A stretch of DNA of 10,688 nt from Rhodoferax sp. (GTDB taxonomy: Bacteria > Pseudomonadota > Gammaproteobacteria > Burkholderiales > Burkholderiaceae_C): positions 1 through 10,688 of the forward strand of contig JALNWC010000056.1 of assembly GCA_023231075.1 (NCBI GenBank). The letters run 5' to 3'. A model generated the notes under the pieces. That model made no database searches, was not told where the DNA came from, and was given only the letters and a program-made list of their open reading frames with translations. Shown piece after piece: positions 7,185-10,688 of the stretch. How positions within the stretch are numbered: position 1 is the first letter of the stretch; each line of letters begins with the position of its first letter. A program made the position numbers and the translations under genes.

Positions 7185-7308
7185 GACAAAAATGGGGAAG
7201 AGTTGGACCAACGTAAAGGAGGGGGCTTGACCGAACCTTTACACGCAACTGGCATCATACGGTGATCGTTCGAACTATTCATTTGCCGACGCACAAAATT
7301 TATCGCTC
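7185..7308. promoter_or_regulatory. Divergent control region between moaC and the M48 protease gene
   Basis: This 124-base gap must contain the start signals of both the minus-strand string and the protease gene. On the minus strand, TATGAT (7254-7259 on the plus strand as ATCATA) is a good -10 candidate for moaC. It would give an untranslated leader of about 60 bases; no convincing -35 is seen. A perfect 8-base palindrome, GTTCGAAC (7268-7275), would lie in the spacer of that promoter and could be an operator. On the plus strand, TTGACC (7227-7232) resembles a -35 box, but no good -10 box sits at the right distance. The region is visibly more AT-rich than the flanking genes. I see no molybdenum cofactor riboswitch. 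Confidence 0.4.
7227..7265 (+). other. Possible 12-codon leader ORF with strong Shine-Dalgarno
   Basis: AAAGGAGG at 7215-7222 is the strongest ribosome binding sequence I noticed in the window. Four bases after it a TTG opens a short frame reading MTEPLHATGIIR before a TGA at 7263-7265, all upstream of the protease gene. No family can be assigned to so short a peptide, and the TTG overlaps a -35-like hexamer, so the site may be something else or chance. It is listed because a perfect AGGAGG with a nearby start is uncommon by chance and no other gene uses it. Confidence 0.2.
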
Positions 7309-8925
7309 ATGTTGATTGATCAATCCAAACCAAAATCAGGGGTTGGCCTCGTATTTAAAGAGAGGATCACTCTCTTTTTTGCGGCAATTTGTCTGACTTT
7401 GCCGATCGCGCTGAACGCGCAAGGCGCCATCGCCAATGCACTGCCGCTGCTCGGTGACGGCAGTGACATGAGCGCCAGCGCCGAACGCCGGCTGGGCGAC
7501 CGCATCGCCAGTGAGTTGTACCGCGACCCCGATTTTATTGACGATCCGGTGCTCACCGATTATGTCCAGGGCATCTGGCAACCCTTGTTGGCAAGCGCCC
7601 GGGCGCGCGGCGATTTGACGCCTGAACTCGATGAACGCTTTGCCTGGCGCATCATCCTGGGGCGTGACCGCAGTGTCAACGCGTTTGCCTTGCCGGGCGG
7701 TTATTTCGGGCTGCATCTGGGCTTGCTGGCGGTGGTGAGCAGCCGCGATGAGCTCGCCTCGGTGCTGGGTCACGAGCTGAGCCACGTCACCCAACGTCAT
7801 ATTTCGCGCCTGATCTCCAAAAGCAACCAGCAAACGCCCTGGATGATCGGCGCCATGGTTCTGGGTGCGCTGGCGGCGAACAAAAGCCCCGACGCCGGCA
7901 ATGCCCTGATCGTCGGCGGGCAAGCCCTGTCAGTGCAAGGCCAGCTGAATTTTTCGCGCGACATGGAGCGCGAGGCCGACCGCATCGGTTTTGGCCTGAT
8001 GACGCAGGCCGGCTTTGAAGCGCAGGGCTTCGTCAGCATGTTCGACAAGCTGCAGCAGGCGGCCCGGCTCAACGACAGCGGCGCCTACCCTTATCTGCGC
8101 AGCCACCCGCTCACCACCGAGCGCATCGCCGACATGCAGTCGCGTTTGCCGCTGGGCGCGCCGCAGGCGGCCGCGGCCAGTCCTGGCATGACCCATGCCA
8201 TGCTGACGGCGCGTGCCCGGGTGCTGTCCAACCCCGGTGTCGACGCGCTGCGCGGCTGGCTGGCGCAGGCCGATGATGCCGGGCTGGCGAAGAGCCGGGC
8301 CGCAGCGCAACAGGCGGGCAGCCTCTATGGCGCGGCCATGGCCGCCATGCAGCTGCGTGATGCGGCCCAGGCACGCAAGCAATGGGCGCGACTGCAGAAC
8401 CTGGTCGCGGACGACCCCGAAGCGCTGCGCCAGGTGCGCTGGTTGGGTCTTGAAATTGAACTGGCGGCAGGCGACCGCTCGCGCCCGCAAGCGCAGGCCC
8501 TGGCTGCCGGCCTCGGGCTGGAAGCCGGCAAGCCGGCGATGGCGACGGTGTTGCGCCGCCCCGACCTGATGCTGCAGGCCCGGATGGCCTTGCAGGGCGG
8601 ACAAGCGCAGGCGCTGGACCAGGCCGCGCAGGACCTGCAAGGCTGGTTGCTCGGCCAGCCGCAGGATGCCATGGCCTGGCAGTGGCTGGCCAGCGTCTAC
8701 GCAGCGAAAAAGCAGGATTTGCGTGCCCTGCGCGCCGAGGCCGAGGCGCGGGTCGCGCAGTTGGACTATGCGGGCGCGCTGGATCGGTTGAAAGCAGCGC
8801 AGGATCGGCCGCGGGCAGCGGGTGCCGTGAATGCCTCGGCCGATCACATCGACGCGTCGATCATCGACACCCGGCGCCGACAGATCGAAGCCTTGCTCAA
8901 AGAGCAGGCACAGGAGCCGTCATAG
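7309..8925 (+). CDS. bepA: BepA-like periplasmic M48 zinc metalloprotease with TPR region
   Basis: This 538-residue protein resembles BepA/YfgC, a periplasmic protease-chaperone that helps assemble or remove outer membrane proteins such as LptD. An N-terminal signal peptide is seen, with basic residues near 18-19, a hydrophobic core at about 20-36 and a likely cleavage near LNAQG. The M48 domain carries the zinc motif HELSH (155-159), and EREAD (220-224) supplies the third ligand. NAFALPGGYFGLHLGLL (124-140) is the family's substrate-side strand, and SHPLTTERI (265-273) holds the conserved His-Pro. Residues about 300-530 are Ala/Gln-rich helices in TPR-like pairs. No strong ribosome binding site precedes the ATG, but no later start would keep the signal peptide. 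A perfect hairpin lies inside codons 17-23. It converges on the next gene with a 16-base gap. Confidence 0.9.
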   Translation: MLIDQSKPKSGVGLVFKERITLFFAAICLTLPIALNAQGAIANALPLLGDGSDMSASAERRLGDRIASELYRDPDFIDDPVLTDYVQGIWQPLLASARARGDLTPELDERFAWRIILGRDRSVNAFALPGGYFGLHLGLLAVVSSRDELASVLGHELSHVTQRHISRLISKSNQQTPWMIGAMVLGALAANKSPDAGNALIVGGQALSVQGQLNFSRDMEREADRIGFGLMTQAGFEAQGFVSMFDKLQQAARLNDSGAYPYLRSHPLTTERIADMQSRLPLGAPQAAAASPGMTHAMLTARARVLSNPGVDALRGWLAQADDAGLAKSRAAAQQAGSLYGAAMAAMQLRDAAQARKQWARLQNLVADDPEALRQVRWLGLEIELAAGDRSRPQAQALAAGLGLEAGKPAMATVLRRPDLMLQARMALQGGQAQALDQAAQDLQGWLLGQPQDAMAWQWLASVYAAKKQDLRALRAEAEARVAQLDYAGALDRLKAAQDRPRAAGAVNASADHIDASIIDTRRRQIEALLKEQAQEPS

Positions 8926-8941
8926 CGCGTTATTCAGGAAT

Positions 8942-9283
8942 TTATTTCCGGCCGAAGGCTGCGTCAATGAGCAGCCCCAGTGCCGAGTAGATCAGTGAAC
9001 CCCACAAGGCCGCGTAGAAGTCGCGCACGTGAAATCCTTCCAGAATGCCGGCGGCCGACCAGAACATCAAGGCGTTGATGACAAACAAAAACAGCCCCAA
9101 TGTGACCACGGTCACCGGCAGGGTCAGCAAGACCAGCACCGGACGCAGCACCATGTTGAACAGCCCGATGACCAAGGCGGCAATCAGCGCAGCGCCAAAG
9201 CTGCTGACCACGACACCGCTGTAAAGGTAGGCCACACAGAGCAGGGCGACGGCACTGAGCAGCCATTTGAGTAGGAGTTTCAT
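8942..9283 (-). CDS. Small membrane protein of the PF04020 ('phage holin 4_2') family
   Basis: The 113-residue product is almost entirely hydrophobic, with membrane segments at about residues 5-22, 27-50, 53-76 and 90-108. The central block NMVLRPVLVLLTLPVTVVTL followed by GLFLFVINALMFW matches the YvlD/PF04020 family, whose members share an 'N..lRPil.lLtLP...lTlGLF.fviNa' core. The family name mentions phage holins, but most members are ordinary chromosomal genes of unknown role, and nothing phage-like surrounds this one. It is convergent with the M48 protease gene. No intrinsic terminator is visible in the 16 bases between the two stops, so the transcripts may overlap. Its promoter must lie in the repeat-containing gap to the right. 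Confidence 0.85.
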   Translation of the reverse strand: MKLLLKWLLSAVALLCVAYLYSGVVVSSFGAALIAALVIGLFNMVLRPVLVLLTLPVTVVTLGLFLFVINALMFWSAAGILEGFHVRDFYAALWGSLIYSALGLLIDAAFGRK

Positions 9284-9328
9284 GGCGAGTAGCTTAGCAT
9301 GTTGCCGGGCGCATGACGCGAAGCCCGC

Positions 9329-9372
9329 TGGATTGCAAGACCTGACCCCAATTTACGTGACCCCAATTTACG
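9329..9372 (+). repeat. Left lead and tandem-unit repeat (TGACCCCAATTTACG x2)
   Basis: The lead TGGATTGCAAGACC (9329-9342) is followed by two exact 15-base units TGACCCCAATTTACG (9343-9357 and 9358-9372). A related element with the same layout but a different unit occurs at 10122-10171. Sequences of the 'CAAGACCTGACCCC' kind are, as far as I recall, found repeatedly in Betaproteobacterial and Gammaproteobacterial genomes next to IS200/REP-associated transposases and small accessory modules. That origin is inference. The tandem structure is directly visible. Confidence 0.8.
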
Positions 9373-9444
9373 CTGAAAACACTGGACCGAGCCGCCAGCG
9401 TATTGGGCAAGCGCCTGGTGTTGTCGCTGGAATGAGCATCGATT

Positions 9445-9468
9445 TAAAAAAACCGCACTCAAGCGGTT
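9445..9468 (-). terminator. Rho-independent terminator-like hairpin, minus strand
   Basis: Read on the minus strand, AACCGC, loop TTGAGT, GCGGTT is followed directly by further T residues, making a run of nine T in all (TT from the stem plus seven). The 6-base stem and short loop fit a weak intrinsic terminator. No minus-strand gene is recognised immediately to its right, so it may be a relic of a displaced gene, or stop leftward transcripts from the distant glycosyltransferase gene. The hairpin is absent from the right-hand repeat copy. Confidence 0.45.
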
Positions 9469-9523
9469 CGCTGCAGGCGGGGCAGAGCTTGCGGTTTGCG
9501 GTGAATGAGTTTGCTGTGGCGGG
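9462..9523 (+). repeat. Left copy of a 62-base direct repeat box
   Basis: This box matches 10182-10243 with four mismatches over 62 bases, and only two over the 53 bases that begin CTGCAGGCGGGGCAG. Both copies have the same orientation and are 720 bases apart, on either side of the toxin-antitoxin remnant. In one frame both copies read LQAGQ(S/R)LRFAV(N/D)EFAVAG, but each of the two core differences changes an amino acid and no start signal is present, so coding is unlikely. Confidence 0.85.
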
Positions 9524-9625
9524 GTCGTCTTCTTGCAGCGCCAGCAGCAACACTACGGCCATAAAATACAACAACTGCAGTCGCTGACTGAAGGCTGTCT
9601 AGCTTTATTACATTGGAGAAACCAC

Positions 9626-9823
9626 ATGTCAACGCTGATTCAAGCCAACATTCCTGATCAACTGGCACGCCAAGCTCAGCAAATGGTAGATCACGGCTGG
9701 GCTACAAGTATGGAGTTTGTTGTGACGGAATCCCTGCGACGTTATCTGGAGTCCCACCAGGAAGCCCTGGTTCAGCAGTTTGTCCAAGAAGACGTGCGCT
9801 GGGGCTTGGGCGGCAATGACTAG
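9626..9823 (+). CDS. Small antitoxin, ribbon-helix-helix-like, partner of a DUF3368/PIN toxin
   Basis: The 65-residue product starts MSTLIQANIPDQLARQAQQM and ends QEDVRWGLGG plus ND. A beta strand followed by two helices (QLARQAQQMV and SMEFVVTESLRRYLESH) is the layout of short ribbon-helix-helix-type antitoxins. The ending 'EDVxWGLxG' is, in my experience, typical of antitoxins paired with DUF3368 PIN-like toxins. Such proteins bind their own operator and neutralise the toxin, probably in the cytoplasm. A GGAG eight bases upstream of the ATG is a sound ribosome binding site and fixes the start. The codon use is less GC-rich than in the flanking housekeeping genes, which hints at transfer. 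The gene appears intact, while its partner just downstream is broken. The exact antitoxin family remains uncertain. Confidence 0.75.
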   Translation: MSTLIQANIPDQLARQAQQMVDHGWATSMEFVVTESLRRYLESHQEALVQQFVQEDVRWGLGGND

Positions 9824-9825
9824 AT

Positions 9826-10104
9826 CGGCTGTTCATTTATGAGGCGTTGAACCTGTGCTTGACCTGTCCAGATGCCTGGCTACTCACAGATGATGCTGCC
9901 GCACGCCTGGCCGCCAAAGCGTTGAATATTAGGGCGCACGGTAGTTTGGGTTTGCTCATTCGTGCCATTCGTCGCCAGCAACTAAGCAAAAATCAGGTGA
10001 TCAATTTGCTGCAACAGATTCCTACGCAGTCGAGTCTGCATATTCGCCCTGGTTTGTTAGCAGAGGTTATTGCACAAGTGACTGCAGCACCGGATGTTCA
10101 GTAG
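9826..10104 (+). pseudogene. Truncated DUF3368/PIN-like toxin remnant
   Basis: A frame open from 9820, right after the antitoxin stop, has no ATG. It reads RLFIYEALNL, then CPDAWLLTDDAAARLAAKAL and later HGSLGLLIRAIRRQQLSKNQ, ending at a TAG (10102-10104). The block 'DAWLLTDDaAARlAA.sLgirvHGtlGlLLRAirr' is the C-terminal half of DUF3368 PIN-like toxins, which are presumed ribonucleases of about 150-170 residues. Here only about 92 codons remain, so the N-terminal half with the first acidic residues of the PIN active site is missing. RLFIYEA resembles the start of a PIN toxin joined directly to the C-terminal half, suggesting an internal deletion plus loss of the start codon. A TTG at 9847 could start an 85-residue fragment. 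It is very unlikely to be an active toxin. Confidence 0.75.
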
Positions 10105-10121
10105 TGATCTACGATCAATGT

Positions 10122-10171
10122 TGGATGGCAAGACCTGACCCCGATTTTGTGCGTGACCCCGATTTTGTGCG
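10122..10171 (+). repeat. Right lead and tandem-unit repeat (TGACCCCGATTTTGTGCG x2)
   Basis: TGGATGGCAAGACC (10122-10135) is followed by two exact 18-base units TGACCCCGATTTTGTGCG (10136-10153 and 10154-10171). The lead and the TGACCCC core match the left element at 9329-9372, but the unit is three bases longer and its tail differs. Both elements keep exactly two units. At the end of the second unit lie two overlapping palindromes, GTGCGCAC (10167-10174) and GCACGTGC (10171-10178). Confidence 0.8.
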
Positions 10172-10181
10172 CACGTGCTGG

Positions 10182-10243
10182 AGGGGTTTGCTGCAGGCGG
10201 GGCAGCGCTTGCGGTTTGCGGTGGATGAGTTTGCTGTGGCGGG
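10182..10243 (+). repeat. Right copy of the 62-base direct repeat box
   Basis: This is the second copy of the box at 9462-9523, in the same orientation. It starts 10 bases after the right tandem element, whereas the left copy is separated from its tandem element by 89 bases. It ends 27 bases before the stop codon of the glycosyltransferase gene, which is encoded on the other strand. The near identity of the copies suggests a recent duplication or a common mobile origin. Confidence 0.85.
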
Positions 10244-10270
10244 CTTCACGGACTGGCGCCTGATTCAAAA

Positions 10271-10688
10271 TCATGCGGGGTTATAGGCGCCAAAACACGC
10301 TTTAAAAAGCACCTGAAGCACCGACAGGTTTCCCTTAAAACTACTGATCTTGGTGGGCACTTCGCCCTTGGGGTAGCGCCGACTGGTGGGCAGTTCGGTG
10401 CAGCGGTAGCCGAGCTTGGGCGCCCGGTATGACAAATAGGCCAGCAGCTCATAGGTCTGGAATACGTCACGAAACGGCGCAATCTGCGGGTCAAGCAACA
10501 TCTTTCGGCTGTAGGCCCGAAAGCCCTGGGTGGTGTCGGTCCACTTGAAGCCAGAAAACAGACTGAGCATGGGCGCGTGGATAAACCGGATGGCAAAGTC
10601 ACGCGACAGCGGGGTGTTCTCGGCCGTGCCACCGGACACAAAACGCGACGCCTGCACAAAATCCAGCCCTTGCTGCAGCGCCTCGATA
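10271..10688 (-). CDS. Family 2 glycosyltransferase, C-terminal part (gene cut by window edge)
   Basis: About 138 codons of the 3' end are present, and the gene continues beyond the right edge. The visible part starts IEALQQGLDFVQASRFVSGG, then FIHAPMLSLFSG, WTDTTQGFRAYSRKMLLD, and ELLAYLSYRAPKLGYRCTEL with PTSRRYPKGEVPTKIS. This is the second half of a GT-A fold family 2 enzyme of the dolichyl-phosphate-mannose-synthase-like (DPM1-like) type. These enzymes transfer a sugar from a nucleotide donor to a lipid carrier or polysaccharide at the inner membrane. The nucleotide-binding N-terminus and DXD motif lie outside the window. The acceptor is unknown. The stop is normal, and no hydrophobic C-terminal membrane segment is seen, so it resembles the short soluble or peripheral form. 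It may belong to a surface polysaccharide cluster to the right. Confidence 0.85.
   Translation of the reverse strand, partial: IEALQQGLDFVQASRFVSGGTAENTPLSRDFAIRFIHAPMLSLFSGFKWTDTTQGFRAYSRKMLLDPQIAPFRDVFQTYELLAYLSYRAPKLGYRCTELPTSRRYPKGEVPTKISSFKGNLSVLQVLFKACFGAYNPA

Larger units (their letters stand above)
9284..9625. other. Intergenic gap holding repeats and a terminator, no gene recognised
   Basis: These 342 bases separate the small membrane protein gene from the antitoxin gene. They contain a tandem-unit repeat (9329-9372), a spacer, a minus-strand terminator-like hairpin (9445-9468) and the left copy of a 62-base box (9462-9523). The last 100 bases lead to the antitoxin gene and include TAAAAT (9562-9567) as a weak -10 candidate, without a good -35. 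Open frames exist here on both strands, but they have neither family character nor a ribosome binding site, so I do not call a gene. Confidence 0.6.

Noticed and set aside
7185..7308. Molybdenum cofactor riboswitch ahead of moaC
   Set aside because: The gap is short for that riboswitch, and its typical paired elements are not visible on the minus strand.
8942..9283. Prophage holin as evidence of a prophage
   Set aside because: The PF04020 family is mostly chromosomal, and no lysin, integrase or structural phage gene is nearby.
9368..9574. Minus-strand frame reading KLCPACSEPLECG, resembling a small Cys-rich protein
   Set aside because: The Cys pattern spans the repeat box and the terminator hairpin, there is no ribosome binding site, and the second repeat copy does not preserve the frame or all of the Cys residues.
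9343..10171. Short tandem units as a CRISPR array
   Set aside because: Each element has only two directly abutting units of 15 or 18 bases, with no spacers and no cas genes.
9462..10243. Shared peptide LQAGQ(S/R)LRFAV(N/D)EFAVAG in both 62-base boxes as a possible protein fragment
   Set aside because: Both core nucleotide differences change the amino acid, flanking frames diverge at once, and no start signal exists, so non-coding repeats explain it better.

Overview
The window looks like chromosomal DNA of a Betaproteobacterium, most likely of the Burkholderiales/Comamonadaceae type (Rhodoferax or Polaromonas-like). This is inferred from the GC-rich codon use, the set of protein families, and the grouping of a Gcr-family membrane protein with thiL, pgpA and a stand-alone CinA C-terminal domain (pncC). 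The species cannot be fixed from sequence reading alone.

Bases 1-7184 carry one tightly packed minus-strand gene string. In transcription order it is moaC (molybdenum cofactor), a short GspC-like membrane protein, apaG, a 680-aa Gcr-family 'site-specific recombinase' that looks like a multipass membrane protein, thiL (thiamine), pgpA (phosphatidylglycerol), an exported protein with two OB-fold-like modules, pncC (pyridine nucleotide salvage) and an ArgO/LysE-family amino acid exporter. Gaps run from a 14-base overlap to 79 bases, so most of these genes are probably co-transcribed. The string ends in a broken NTF2/SnoaL-like start followed by a palindromic, repeat-like sequence at the left edge.

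Bases 7185-7308 are a divergent control region. To its right, on the plus strand, lies a BepA-like M48 metalloprotease with a TPR-rich C-terminal half. It converges on a small PF04020-type membrane protein (the 'phage holin 4_2' family, not a real phage gene here).

Bases 9284-10270 are accessory in character. An intact small antitoxin gene is followed by a remnant of a DUF3368/PIN-type toxin gene, which keeps only the C-terminal half. The pair is bracketed by two copies of a two-part repeat. One part is a GCAAGACC lead with tandem TGACCCC-containing units; the other is a 62-bp box with four mismatches between copies. The two copies differ in the spacing between their parts. A minus-strand intrinsic terminator lies in the left copy only. 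The window ends inside a family 2 glycosyltransferase gene on the minus strand.

The most unusual part is this repeat-bracketed, decayed toxin-antitoxin cassette. The rest is mostly conserved housekeeping sequence. No rRNA, tRNA, CRISPR array or intact insertion sequence was seen.
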